From an uncultured Pelagibacteraceae bacterium (GTDB taxonomy: Bacteria > Pseudomonadota > Alphaproteobacteria > Pelagibacterales > Pelagibacteraceae), in NCBI GenBank assembly GCA_902595725.1, contig CACJRJ010000003.1, forward strand, positions 1 to 64,000: a DNA stretch of 64,000 nt. Reading direction: 5' to 3'. The translations under genes were made by a program, and so were the position numbers. Positions 20,061 to 29,899 of the stretch are shown here, piece by piece (position 1 is the stretch's first letter; each line of letters opens with the position of its first letter). The notes under the pieces were generated by a model, which was not told the origin of the DNA, ran no database searches, and saw nothing but the letters and a program-made list of their open reading frames with translations.

Positions 20061-20073
20061 AATTATATTAATT

Positions 20074-21045
20074 TTATTTGTATGCGGCAAGTACACTAGC
20101 ACCTCTTGAGCCAGCTTTTGCCTTCCACTCATCAGCCATAGTAGCTCCAACTTTTTGAAAATGTTTTTCTAAAGCTGAATTCACTTTGCCAACTTTCATA
20201 CCTGCATCTGCAAGAGCTTTTTTATCTGCTACATTACCTTTTTTAGATAATTCCCAACCTTTTTTTTCTGCTACTGCAGCTTCAGACATAACAAGTTTTT
20301 TAGTTGCTGAATCTAATTTGTTCCAGGCATCTTTGTTTACAATCACCATGTTTTTTGGGAACCATGCGGCAATATCATAAAAATAACCAACACCATTTTC
20401 CCAAATTTTACTATTTTTACCTGTAGTCGGTGATGTAATCATACTTTCTACTGCTCCAGTTGAAAAAGCCTGACTAATTTCAGCAGCTTCGATTTTTGTA
20501 GGTGCCATCCCTGTTAGCTCGGCAATTCTAATTGTTGCAGAATTGTATGCTCTGAACTTAAGTCCTTTAAGATCACTAACACTGTTAATAGCTTTCTTAC
20601 TATACAAACCTTGTGCAGGCCAAGGTACTGCATATAAAAATACCAAACCTTTTTCATCTAAGCCTTTTACAATTTCTGCCTTTGATGCATTGTAAAGCTT
20701 CATTGCATCATCATAAGATGTTGCTAAGAAAGGTTGTGAATCTACCTCGAGTAATGGATCTTCTTTACCTAAAGCTGACATAAATCTTTCACCTATTTGA
20801 GCTTGTCCTGTTCTTACAGCTCTAAAAATTTCTCCACCTTTAAAAAGAGATCCTCCAGGATGAGTAACTATTGTTAGTTTTCCTCCACTTTTTTCAGTTA
20901 CATTTTTTGCAAATTCAGTTGCATTAGCAGAATGAAAATTCCCAGCTCCATAAGCAAGAGCCATGTCCCATTTTTCTGCAATAGCAATGTTAATTGACAA
21001 AATTAATGAAACTAAAACACTTATTAAATATTTCATGAACTTCAT
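20074..21045 (-). CDS. dctP: TRAP transporter substrate-binding protein (DctP family)
   Basis: Signal peptide; AVRTGQAQIGERFMSALGKEDPLLEVDSQPF, LKGLKFRAYNSATIRIAELTGMAPTKIEAAEISQAFSTGAVESMITS; upstream SD GGAGGACAAATG. Confidence 0.93.
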   Translation of the reverse strand: MKFMKYLISVLVSLILSINIAIAEKWDMALAYGAGNFHSANATEFAKNVTEKSGGKLTIVTHPGGSLFKGGEIFRAVRTGQAQIGERFMSALGKEDPLLEVDSQPFLATSYDDAMKLYNASKAEIVKGLDEKGLVFLYAVPWPAQGLYSKKAINSVSDLKGLKFRAYNSATIRIAELTGMAPTKIEAAEISQAFSTGAVESMITSPTTGKNSKIWENGVGYFYDIAAWFPKNMVIVNKDAWNKLDSATKKLVMSEAAVAEKKGWELSKKGNVADKKALADAGMKVGKVNSALEKHFQKVGATMADEWKAKAGSRGASVLAAYK

Positions 21046-21158
21046 TTGTCCTCCATTTTTTTTTATCTTATTTCATAATGTATTAAATAATTTATCAATA
21101 AAAAAATTATACTACTTTTAATTGAATAATTTTAAATATCGAATATTATATTTCTACT

Positions 21159-21770
21159 TTGTTACAAGAATTACTTATATTAGCTCAAATTATTTTTATT
21201 ACGATTATCTTAACAGCAGATAATGCAATAATAATTGGTGTCATTTCAGCTAATTTTATTCCAAAAAATAGAAAAAAAATAATATATTGGGGCGTAGCTG
21301 GTGCTTTAGTATTTAAGATTATATTTGCTATTTTTGCTACCCATTTATTTAAATTCTACTTTATAAAAATACTAGGTGGTCTACTTTTAATTTGGATAGT
21401 AAATGATTTGAGAAAAGACCTCTTTGAAATTAAAAAGATAAAATCACCAACCAAAAAATCTAAAGAACCATCTTTTATACAAAGTGTTTATAAAGTTTTG
21501 TTTGCGGACATAATGATTAGCTTTGATAATGTGATTGGGGTGGTTGGTGCAGCTAAAGGCTATTTTGGATTTATGATATTTGGTCTTATCTTATCTGTTG
21601 TTCTTACTGGAGCTCTAGCTACTTACCTTGCCAGCTATATTCAAAAACATATTTGGATAGTTTATGTAGGTTTAATCTTTATTTTATTAGTAGCTGTTCA
21701 ATTAATAATTGGTGGTCTTGCAGACTTAGAAATTTTAAAAATAAATGAAAATTTTTTAAAATATTTCTAA
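21159..21770 (+). CDS. TerC/YjbE family integral membrane protein (TTG start)
   Basis: LTADNAIIIGVISANF and ADIMISFDNVIGVVGAAKG paired acidic motifs of the TerC family. Confidence 0.83.
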   Translation: MLQELLILAQIIFITIILTADNAIIIGVISANFIPKNRKKIIYWGVAGALVFKIIFAIFATHLFKFYFIKILGGLLLIWIVNDLRKDLFEIKKIKSPTKKSKEPSFIQSVYKVLFADIMISFDNVIGVVGAAKGYFGFMIFGLILSVVLTGALATYLASYIQKHIWIVYVGLIFILLVAVQLIIGGLADLEILKINENFLKYF

Positions 21771-22543
21771 TAAGAATATTTTTTTGTAGGGTACTTTTTA
21801 CCTAGTACTTCTTTTTTAAATTTATTTACAGCTTTGCGAATATTTTTTTTTATATTACCAAATTTTTTAACAAATTTTATTTTTGTTTCGTTTAACCCAA
21901 TTAAATCATCTAAAACTAAAACCTGTCCATCACAATGATGTGAAGAACCAATACCAATAGTTGGGATTTTCAATGATTTAGTGATTTGTTTTGCAAGTGT
22001 TGTTTCTACACATTCTAACACAATAGAAAATACACCTTTGTCTTGAAGTAACTTAGCATCATTAAAAATTTTATTTCTCTCTTTAATTTTTTTTCCTTTA
22101 AATTTAAATTTTCCTTTAACACTTTGAGGTAAAATTCCTAAATGTCCCATAACAGCAATTTTATTTTTAATTAAATATTCTATTATTTTTAAAATTGATG
22201 AACCACCTTCAAGTTTAACTGCATCACATTTAGTTTCCTTTATAATTCTTTTTGCGTTTTTAAGAGCAATTTTTTTATTTCTATAAGTTCTGTAGGGCAT
22301 GTCGACAACCATTAAACTATTTTTGATACCTAATCTGGCACTTTTAGAATGTTCCAACATTTGTTCTAAAGTTACTTTTCTAGTTGTGTTGTAGTTATAA
22401 AGAACTGAACCTAATGAGTCCCCTACTAATATAATATCGGTATATGGATCGATTGCTTCAGCAACATTCTTTGAATATGCTGTTATGCATATAATTTTCG
22501 ATTTATTTTTTTTATCTAATATTTTTTTTATCTTAGAAATCAT
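21767..22543 (-). CDS. panB: 3-methyl-2-oxobutanoate hydroxymethyltransferase
   Basis: [84 protein letters not shown]. Confidence 0.93.
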   Translation of the reverse strand: MISKIKKILDKKNKSKIICITAYSKNVAEAIDPYTDIILVGDSLGSVLYNYNTTRKVTLEQMLEHSKSARLGIKNSLMVVDMPYRTYRNKKIALKNAKRIIKETKCDAVKLEGGSSILKIIEYLIKNKIAVMGHLGILPQSVKGKFKFKGKKIKERNKIFNDAKLLQDKGVFSIVLECVETTLAKQITKSLKIPTIGIGSSHHCDGQVLVLDDLIGLNETKIKFVKKFGNIKKNIRKAVNKFKKEVLGKKYPTKKYSY

Positions 22544-24114
22544 TCTAGTTCAATAGTACTCGGTGGCTTGGATGTTACATCATAAACTACTCTATTTATG
22601 CCTTTTATATTATTAATAATTTTATTTGATACTTGTTGTATAAATTTCTTATTAAAATTATAAAAGTCAGCTGTCATACCATCTTCCGAGGTAATCGCTC
22701 TTAACAAACATATATATTCATAAGTTCTGTTATCACCCATTACTCCAACAGTTTTAACTGGCAGCAAAGCTGCATAAGCCTGCCAAATTTTATTATATAA
22801 ATTATGTTTTTTTAATTCTGTTATATAAATTTGATCTGCTTCTTGAAGAATTTTTATTTTTTTATCTGTAATGATTCCTGGCAATCTTATAGCAAGTCCT
22901 GGTCCAGGAAAAGGATGTCTGAAAACAATTTCTTTTCCTAGTTTTATTTCCAAACCAAGTTTTCTGACCTCATCTTTAAATAAATATTTTAATGGCTCTA
23001 TTAATTTTAGTTTCATTTTTTTTGGCAAACCGCCAACATTATGATGTGATTTTATTTTTGAAGTTTGGCTACCAGTAACAGATTTACTTTCTATTAGATC
23101 GGGATAAAGAGTTCCTTGAGCTAAAAATTTTATTTTTTTTATTTTCTTTGCCTGTTTTTCAAAAATTTTTATAAATAAGTTTCCAATTATTTTTCTCTTT
23201 TTTTCTGGGTCAGAAACGTTTTTAAGTTTGGATAAAAATAAATTTTTTGCATTGACATAAATAAGATTAATTTTAAATTTTTTTTTAAAAGTGTTTATTA
23301 CCTGCTTTTCCTCATTTTTTCTTAGTAAGCCTGTATTAACAAATATACATACCAAATTTTTTCCTATCGCTTCTTTTAATAATTTTGCGACCACGCTACT
23401 ATCTACACCTCCTGATAAAGCACAAATTACTTTTGAATTTTTTACTTGTATTTTGACTTCATTAATTAATTTTGATTTTTGCCGCTTCGATGACCAATTT
23501 TTTTTTAATTTACAAATAGAAAAAACAAAATTTCTTAATATTTTTTTTCCATTTTTAGTATGTGTAACTTCTGGATGAAATTGTATACCAAATAACTTTT
23601 TATTAAAATTTTCAATCATCGCAAATTTTGAATTTTTTGTTGATGCAATGACCGAAAAATCTTTTGGGAGTTTAAAAACTTCATCAGAGTGACTCATCCA
23701 AACATTGCATGTATTATTACTATTAAAAAAATCTCTAGTTAATAAACTTTTATTTTTTTTTTTAATCGTAGCTAAACCAAATTCTCTATATTTAGATTTT
23801 TTAACTTTTCCGCCTAGATTTTGAGATAATATTTGATGTCCAAAACATATTCCTAAAATTGGAATCCCTAAATTTAAAATTCTTTTATCAAATTTTATTT
23901 TACTAGATTGATAAACATTTAATGGTCCACCTGATAAAATTAAACCTCTTACATTATTATTTAATACGTCGCTTAATTTGATTTTATTGTGACTAATTAT
24001 TTTTGAATAAACGCCAAGTTCCCTAATTCTTCTTGCTATAAGTTGTGTAAATTGTGATCCATAATCTATGATTAAAATCTTAGAAAGATTTTCTTCAAGA
24101 CTCATTTTTAACAT
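22540..24114 (-). CDS. guaA: GMP synthase (glutamine-hydrolysing)
   Basis: [55 protein letters not shown]-terminal [17 protein letters not shown]. Confidence 0.95.
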   Translation of the reverse strand: MLKMSLEENLSKILIIDYGSQFTQLIARRIRELGVYSKIISHNKIKLSDVLNNNVRGLILSGGPLNVYQSSKIKFDKRILNLGIPILGICFGHQILSQNLGGKVKKSKYREFGLATIKKKNKSLLTRDFFNSNNTCNVWMSHSDEVFKLPKDFSVIASTKNSKFAMIENFNKKLFGIQFHPEVTHTKNGKKILRNFVFSICKLKKNWSSKRQKSKLINEVKIQVKNSKVICALSGGVDSSVVAKLLKEAIGKNLVCIFVNTGLLRKNEEKQVINTFKKKFKINLIYVNAKNLFLSKLKNVSDPEKKRKIIGNLFIKIFEKQAKKIKKIKFLAQGTLYPDLIESKSVTGSQTSKIKSHHNVGGLPKKMKLKLIEPLKYLFKDEVRKLGLEIKLGKEIVFRHPFPGPGLAIRLPGIITDKKIKILQEADQIYITELKKHNLYNKIWQAYAALLPVKTVGVMGDNRTYEYICLLRAITSEDGMTADFYNFNKKFIQQVSNKIINNIKGINRVVYDVTSKPPSTIELE

Positions 24115-24526
24115 CGATATTGCTTAATCTTTCATCAATAGAATCAATCTTGAAACATAGAGAATTACAAATAATTTTAAATTTTTCTCTAAGCTCTTCT
24201 ACTTTTTTTATATCTGATTTTTCTAATTTAATATCAATCAACATATACATTGCTTCTTCATTATCTGGTTCTAATAAAAGAGTTGAATTTATATTTTTTT
24301 CTTTTTCTGCCTCATTCTCTTCCTTTTCAAATATTTTTGCTAAATATAAATAGGATTTGGAATCCTTTGGATTAAAAACTATGTTTCTTTGAAATAAGAA
24401 CTTTGACTCTTCAATTTTGCCTTTATCGAATAAGACTTTTGCTTCTTGAAAAAAGTTTTCTTTGGCAAAAGTTTTGAAGTTTAAAAAAACGAAAATTATT
24501 AATAAATATTTTATTATTTTTTGCAT
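24095..24526 (-). CDS. Small TPR-like secreted protein
   Basis: Signal peptide plus TPR-like helix pairs ([25 protein letters not shown]...[18 protein letters not shown]). Confidence 0.6.
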   Translation of the reverse strand: MQKIIKYLLIIFVFLNFKTFAKENFFQEAKVLFDKGKIEESKFLFQRNIVFNPKDSKSYLYLAKIFEKEENEAEKEKNINSTLLLEPDNEEAMYMLIDIKLEKSDIKKVEELREKFKIICNSLCFKIDSIDERLSNIDVKNES

Positions 24527-24531
24527 ATATT

Positions 24532-25596
24532 TTATTTTAAAATTTTATCTATATTATGTACCATACTTTCATAAAAACCAGCTTTGGTAATTTTAACAAA
24601 CTTAGGTTTGTTTTTTAAATCCTTTATATTTTTTGAACCTAAGTATCCCATTGATGATTTTAGACCCCCGATCAGTTGATAAATAATTTTTTCGACAGGT
24701 CCTTTATATTTTACTAAGCCCTCGACTCCTTCGGGTACGTACTTGGATGGATCTTTTTGTTTTTTTTGAAAATATCTATCAGCTGATCCTTTATTCATTG
24801 CTCCTATTGATCCCATTCCTCTAAAACTTTTAAAATATTTACCATTTTTTTTTATTAACTTTCCTGGAGCCTCATTTGTCCCGGCAAATAGTGATCCTAT
24901 CATTACGGCGTCTGCTCCAGCTGCTAATGCTTTTGATATGTCTCCTGAAAATTTAATTCCACCATCTGCAACAAGAGTAATTTTTTTTCTACCTAAGCCT
25001 TTTTTTGCAGCTAAGATTGCGCTTAACTGAGGAACTCCAATACCTGCTACAAGTCTAGTAGTACAAATTGATCCCGGCCCTATACCAACTTTAACCACAT
25101 CAACACCCAATTTAGATAAAAATTTAGCTGCTTCTGTGGTTGCAATATTTCCTGCGCATAAAGTAGTTTTTTTTGGTTTTAAATTTTTTATCTTTTTTAT
25201 TATTTCAGATACTTTTTTTGTATGACCGTGCGCAGTATCAACTACGATTAAATCAATTTTTTCTTTTAGTAATGCTTTAGCTCTTTTAATTTCAAGTGGA
25301 CCTGCACCTACAGCAGCTCCCACTTTCAAGTTTTTAGATTTAACTTTTCTAATTTCAAATATTTGATTTTTTACATCTAAATTTCTGTGAATAACTCCTA
25401 TTCCTCCTAGTCTTGCAATTTTAATAGCCATACTTGATTCAGTTACTGTATCCATTGCAGAAGAAATTATAGGTATTTTAAGGCTTAAACTATTTGATAA
25501 TTTTGTTTCTATTTTAGTTTCTGAGGGAAGAACTTCTGAAAATTTTGGTGTAAGCAAAACATCGTCATATGTGAGTGCTTCTTTTATGGGATCCAT
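24532..25596 (-). CDS. guaB: IMP dehydrogenase lacking the CBS (Bateman) module, 354 aa
   Basis: [62 protein letters not shown]...[18 protein letters not shown] (IMPDH flap); CBS pair absent between IRKVKS and NLKVGAAVG. Confidence 0.93.
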   Translation of the reverse strand: MDPIKEALTYDDVLLTPKFSEVLPSETKIETKLSNSLSLKIPIISSAMDTVTESSMAIKIARLGGIGVIHRNLDVKNQIFEIRKVKSKNLKVGAAVGAGPLEIKRAKALLKEKIDLIVVDTAHGHTKKVSEIIKKIKNLKPKKTTLCAGNIATTEAAKFLSKLGVDVVKVGIGPGSICTTRLVAGIGVPQLSAILAAKKGLGRKKITLVADGGIKFSGDISKALAAGADAVMIGSLFAGTNEAPGKLIKKNGKYFKSFRGMGSIGAMNKGSADRYFQKKQKDPSKYVPEGVEGLVKYKGPVEKIIYQLIGGLKSSMGYLGSKNIKDLKNKPKFVKITKAGFYESMVHNIDKILK

Positions 25597-25635
25597 GTCC
25601 TTGTATATATGATTCTTTTTAAAAAAAAAGAGTAA

Positions 25636-26247
25636 CTAACGTAGCACGCCACAGACTATAAAACTTTCCTTTGACTCTTTTCTACTTGCACTGGGCTTAA
25701 AAACTTTATTTTTTTTAAATATTTTTTTGGATTCGTCAATAATTTCATTAAATGTAGAACCTATAAAAATTTTGGACACAAATGTTCCATTTTTTTTTAA
25801 AACTTCTTTGGAAAACCTCATAGCATCAAGGCACAATTCACTTGTTTGGATCGAATCTAGATCTTTATTTCCCGTAGTGTTCACGGCCATATCCGAAATA
25901 ACTATATCAATCTTACCTTTAAAAAAATTTAAGATTTTTTGCTTATAAATATTTTCAGTAAAATCACCAATGATTTGGAATGTATTTTCAATTTGATCAA
26001 ATTTATTTAAGTCTATTGATACCAATTTAATATTTTTATAATTCTTTGATATATACTGTGACCAACTTCCAGGAGCAGCACCAAGATCTAAAACAGAAGC
26101 TCCATTATAAAATATATTGAATTTTTGATTTATTTCTTCAAGTTTATAAACTGCTCTTGATCTATATCCTTCTACTTTTGATTTTCTAACATAAATATCT
26201 CTTCTTTGTCTATTGATCCAATTTTTAGAAATTTTATTTTTTTTCAA
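25636..26247 (-). CDS. rlmE: 23S rRNA (uridine-2'-O-)-methyltransferase
   Basis: YRSRAVYKLEEINQKF, VLDLGAAPGSWSQYISK, DIVISDMAVNTTGNKDLDSIQTSELCLDAMRF. Confidence 0.92.
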   Translation of the reverse strand: MKKNKISKNWINRQRRDIYVRKSKVEGYRSRAVYKLEEINQKFNIFYNGASVLDLGAAPGSWSQYISKNYKNIKLVSIDLNKFDQIENTFQIIGDFTENIYKQKILNFFKGKIDIVISDMAVNTTGNKDLDSIQTSELCLDAMRFSKEVLKKNGTFVSKIFIGSTFNEIIDESKKIFKKNKVFKPSASRKESKESFIVCGVLR

Positions 26248-27159
26248 TTAACTCTTAAACCTTAAACTTTTAGAAATAACTTTGTTAGATAAAGTTTTAA
26301 TATCTATCTCAACACTTTTATCTATTCTCATATCTTTGCCATCTTTCCATAATCCTGCAGCAAGATGCATAATTCCAATTTTAGTATTCGGTAAAAATGG
26401 TTCTACAAAAGATTGGCTTTGTTCATCATACTTTGGCAATAAATTACTAGCAATCCAATTACAATTTAGTGGAAGAAATTCAGTTTCTATTTCGTCAATA
26501 TAAACGCTTATATTAATTGCTAAACCTTCTGATCCAAAAATTTTTCCTGAACTTAAGGTTTTTGTTAAATTTTTTTGCCAAATTTTCCAACAGGAAGAGT
26601 TTTCCTCTAAAGAAAAAACTCCAATATTTAAATGTGGAGCAAAAGCAAGTTTTCTTGCATTTTCAATTCCGATCTTAGAACTAATAGCATGTTTGAAATT
26701 TTGAGATTTTATAATTGCAATTTTGCCAAATAACCATTTTACTTTTGACATTATTCTGTAACCAGGCCCCATTGTTTGGGTTATTCCTAGTTTGCCACTA
26801 TCACAAGCCTTGAAATAAAGCTCAACAGATGACCAGTCTTGTACCCATGCATCACAATCAATCCATAGATATTTTTTGTACCCAGGAAAATATTTTGGCA
26901 AAAAAGCTCTTGATACTTGACTTTTTAACCATTCTTTTTGTCCTACTTTATAACCTGGAACTTCTATATCCCATTCTGCTTTTTTAATTTGGCTAACTTT
27001 ATTTGAAAGAACTTTTTTTTGTTCATCTGATAATCCCGCGTCAAGTATACATATATCTACTTCTTTTCCTTCTGGAAATTTTAAAATTGAGTCTACTAAT
27101 TCATTTAATAAATCAAAATAGTTTGAGTCTGCTAAAGAAACTATTGTGTTATTTTTCAT
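26248..27159 (-). CDS. Glycosyltransferase-like protein (DxD-containing)
   Basis: KYLWIDCDAWVQDWSSVELYFKAC (DxD); NIGVFSLEENSSCWKIWQKNL; upstream of rlmE. Confidence 0.6.
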   Translation of the reverse strand: MKNNTIVSLADSNYFDLLNELVDSILKFPEGKEVDICILDAGLSDEQKKVLSNKVSQIKKAEWDIEVPGYKVGQKEWLKSQVSRAFLPKYFPGYKKYLWIDCDAWVQDWSSVELYFKACDSGKLGITQTMGPGYRIMSKVKWLFGKIAIIKSQNFKHAISSKIGIENARKLAFAPHLNIGVFSLEENSSCWKIWQKNLTKTLSSGKIFGSEGLAINISVYIDEIETEFLPLNCNWIASNLLPKYDEQSQSFVEPFLPNTKIGIMHLAAGLWKDGKDMRIDKSVEIDIKTLSNKVISKSLRFKS

Positions 27160-27957
27160 TTATAAAATATCTTCGTGTTCCTCATTTGTAATATCTTGTT
27201 CTTTAAAATTTTTGCTCAATTTAGTATAATGAATAAAACTAATGGGTATCACGATAAAATATATCAATCCTGATATTACTATTGTATTAAAAGTATAAAT
27301 CAGCAATAAACCAAAATATAAAACTACAGCAAGTAAAAGAAATATAGTCATATTTCTAGGAACAGATATTTTTTTTAATGCGTATGTGGGAGCCTTGCTT
27401 ATTAATAAAATTGAAACAACTATAAATAATATTGGAACAAAAAAATTATAATTAACATTTAAAATTTGAATATCGCTTAAACTATAGATTAAAGGCATTA
27501 AAACTAACACTCCTCCAGCTGGTGACGGAACTCCTTCAAAAAAATTGTCTCTCCATGATGTTTCTTTACCAGAATTAACGTTAAATCTTGCTAATCTTAA
27601 AGCTACACAAACAACGTAAATCAAACAAATCAACCAGCCAATCCTGCCTAGCTCATTTAGTTTCCAGAAATACATTATAAATGCAGGTGCAACTCCGAAG
27701 CTAATCACATCCGTTAGTGAGTCTAGCTCTTTTCCAACTTTAGATGTTCCTTGTATAAGTCTTGCGATTCTACCATCCAATCCATCTATGACTGCAGCAA
27801 TAATTATTGCGATAATTGATAAAGTAAAATTCTCGTCCAAAGCAAACTTAATTGAGCTTAGGCCAATACACACTCCAACAAGAGTTAACATATTTGGCAA
27901 AATTACTCTTGTCTTTTTACTGCTTACTATTTTGAAATTTTTATTTTGTTGTTCCAT
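27160..27957 (-). CDS. pssA: CDP-diacylglycerol--serine O-phosphatidyltransferase
   Basis: DGLDGRIARLIQGTSKVGKELDSLTDVISFGVAPA (CDP-alcohol phosphatidyltransferase motif); adjacent to psd. Confidence 0.94.
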   Translation of the reverse strand: MEQQNKNFKIVSSKKTRVILPNMLTLVGVCIGLSSIKFALDENFTLSIIAIIIAAVIDGLDGRIARLIQGTSKVGKELDSLTDVISFGVAPAFIMYFWKLNELGRIGWLICLIYVVCVALRLARFNVNSGKETSWRDNFFEGVPSPAGGVLVLMPLIYSLSDIQILNVNYNFFVPILFIVVSILLISKAPTYALKKISVPRNMTIFLLLAVVLYFGLLLIYTFNTIVISGLIYFIVIPISFIHYTKLSKNFKEQDITNEEHEDIL

Positions 27958-27960
27958 TTA

Positions 27961-28608
27961 TTATTTTTTTGCTATTAAAGTTTCCCCTGCAATAGTTTTT
28001 TGATTAACTTTTACTAATGGTTTATAATTTTCAAAGAAAATATCAGCCCTACTACCAAATCTAATCATTCCAATTCGCTCACCTTGTTTAAGTTCTTGTC
28101 CTTCATGAGATTCGTTTACAATTCTTCTTGCTACTAGTCCTGCAATTTGGACTACAATGATATCTTCTCCAAAACTATTTTGAACTTTATAATAATTTCT
28201 TTCATTTTCTTCGCTCGCTTTATCAAAAGAGGCATTAATAAATTTTCCAGGTTTATAAATAATTTGTGAAATTTTTCCAGCACAAGGAGTTCTATTTACA
28301 TGACAATCAAACACATTCATAAAAATACTAACCTTTGTAAATTTTTTACTTTCAAGTCCAAGTTCTTTTGGACCATTTGTTTCTAAAACTTGTAATACCA
28401 AACCATCTGCTGGACTTGTTAAATAATTATCATCATTAATTGAAACTCTATCAGGATCTCTAAAAAAATAATAAACCCAAATTGACAGAACAAGACCAAC
28501 AAAGCCTAAAAATCCATGAATAAAATATAAAACTATAGTTGCAACTATGAATATAACTAAAAACTTATATCCTTCAGTGTGTATTTTTGGAAAAATTTTA
28601 TCTAGCAT
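27961..28608 (-). CDS. psd: Phosphatidylserine decarboxylase
   Basis: YFFRDPDRVSINDDNYLTSPADGLVLQV; SIFMNVFDCHVNRTPCAGKI; IRFGSRADIFF (GS cleavage site). Confidence 0.94.
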   Translation of the reverse strand: MLDKIFPKIHTEGYKFLVIFIVATIVLYFIHGFLGFVGLVLSIWVYYFFRDPDRVSINDDNYLTSPADGLVLQVLETNGPKELGLESKKFTKVSIFMNVFDCHVNRTPCAGKISQIIYKPGKFINASFDKASEENERNYYKVQNSFGEDIIVVQIAGLVARRIVNESHEGQELKQGERIGMIRFGSRADIFFENYKPLVKVNQKTIAGETLIAKK

Positions 28609-28684
28609 ATTTATTTCTTTTGATAATTTTTAGGTTAATATGTATATAAAAACTCGAAATTCAATTACTTAGATACATCTAAAT

Positions 28685-29899
28685 ATGAGCAAAATTAAGG
28701 TAAAAAACCCAATTGTTGAACTTGATGGTGATGAAATGACTAGAGTCATATGGAAGTTCATCAAAGAAAAATTAATTCTACAATACTTAGATCTAGAAAT
28801 TGAATATTATGACTTAGGCATGAAAAGTAGAGATGCTACCAACGATCAAATTACAATAGACTGTGCAAAAGCTATTAAAAAAAATGGTGTAGGAATCAAA
28901 TGTGCAACTATCACGCCAGACGAGGCACGAGTAAAAGAATTTAATTTAAAAAAAATGTGGAGATCACCTAATGGAACAATAAGAAATATTTTAGGAGGAA
29001 CAGTTTTTAGGGAGCCCATCATCTGTAAGAATATTCCTAAATTAGTTCCAAGTTGGACCAATCCAATTTGTATAGGTAGACACGCTTTTGGAGATCAGTA
29101 TAGAGCAACAGATTTTAAAGTTCCAGGAAAAGGGAAATTAGAGATAAAATGGACATCAGAAGACGGAAGTAAAAAAAAAGAATTTGAAGTATTTAATTTT
29201 CCAGGATCTGGCGTTGCTCTATCAATGTATAATTTAGATCAATCAATAAAAGATTTTGCTAGAGCCTGTATGAATTATGGACTAAATAGAAAATGGCCAG
29301 TTTATCTTTCAACAAAAAATACAATACTAAAAAATTATGATGGTCGTTTTAAAGATTTATTCCAAGAAATTTTTGATAAAGAATTTAAAGAAAAATTTAA
29401 AGAAAGAGAAATAACTTATGAACATAGACTTATTGACGATATGGTAGCTTGTGCGATGAAGTGGAATGGAAACTATATTTGGGCGTGTAAAAACTATGAT
29501 GGAGATGTACAATCTGATACCGTTGCCCAAGGTTTTGGGTCTTTAGGTCTTATGACCAGTGTATTAATGACTCCCGATGGTAATACTATAGAAGCTGAAG
29601 CTGCACATGGAACTGTTACTAGACATTATAGACTGCACCAACAAGGGAAAGAAACATCAACAAATCCAATAGCATCTATATTTGCATGGGCTAGAGGTCT
29701 TTACCATAGAGGAAAAATGGATAATAATGAGGAACTTAAAAAATTTGTAAAGACTTTAGAAAAAGTCTGTATTGAAACAGTTGAAAGTGGCTTAATGACA
29801 AAGGATTTGGCAATTTTGATTGGTCCTTCAAGCAAATATCTTACAACAAATCAATTTCTAGATGTAATTGATAGAAATCTTAAAAAAAAATTAAATTAA
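28685..29899 (+). CDS. icd: NADP-dependent isocitrate dehydrogenase
   Basis: [57 protein letters not shown]. Confidence 0.95.
   Translation: MSKIKVKNPIVELDGDEMTRVIWKFIKEKLILQYLDLEIEYYDLGMKSRDATNDQITIDCAKAIKKNGVGIKCATITPDEARVKEFNLKKMWRSPNGTIRNILGGTVFREPIICKNIPKLVPSWTNPICIGRHAFGDQYRATDFKVPGKGKLEIKWTSEDGSKKKEFEVFNFPGSGVALSMYNLDQSIKDFARACMNYGLNRKWPVYLSTKNTILKNYDGRFKDLFQEIFDKEFKEKFKEREITYEHRLIDDMVACAMKWNGNYIWACKNYDGDVQSDTVAQGFGSLGLMTSVLMTPDGNTIEAEAAHGTVTRHYRLHQQGKETSTNPIASIFAWARGLYHRGKMDNNEELKKFVKTLEKVCIETVESGLMTKDLAILIGPSSKYLTTNQFLDVIDRNLKKKLN

Noticed and set aside
21046-21158. Possible yybP-ykoY-type riboswitch before the TerC-family gene
   Set aside because: The 113-bp AT-rich divergent gap shows no recognisable aptamer pattern by eye.
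23291-23578. Forward ORF of 95 aa inside guaA
   Set aside because: Antisense to conserved GuaA ATP-pyrophosphatase region.
24532-25596. Calling the short guaB a GMP reductase
   Set aside because: Flap [18 protein letters not shown] and LVAGIGVPQ after the catalytic Cys are IMPDH-type, so length alone is misleading.
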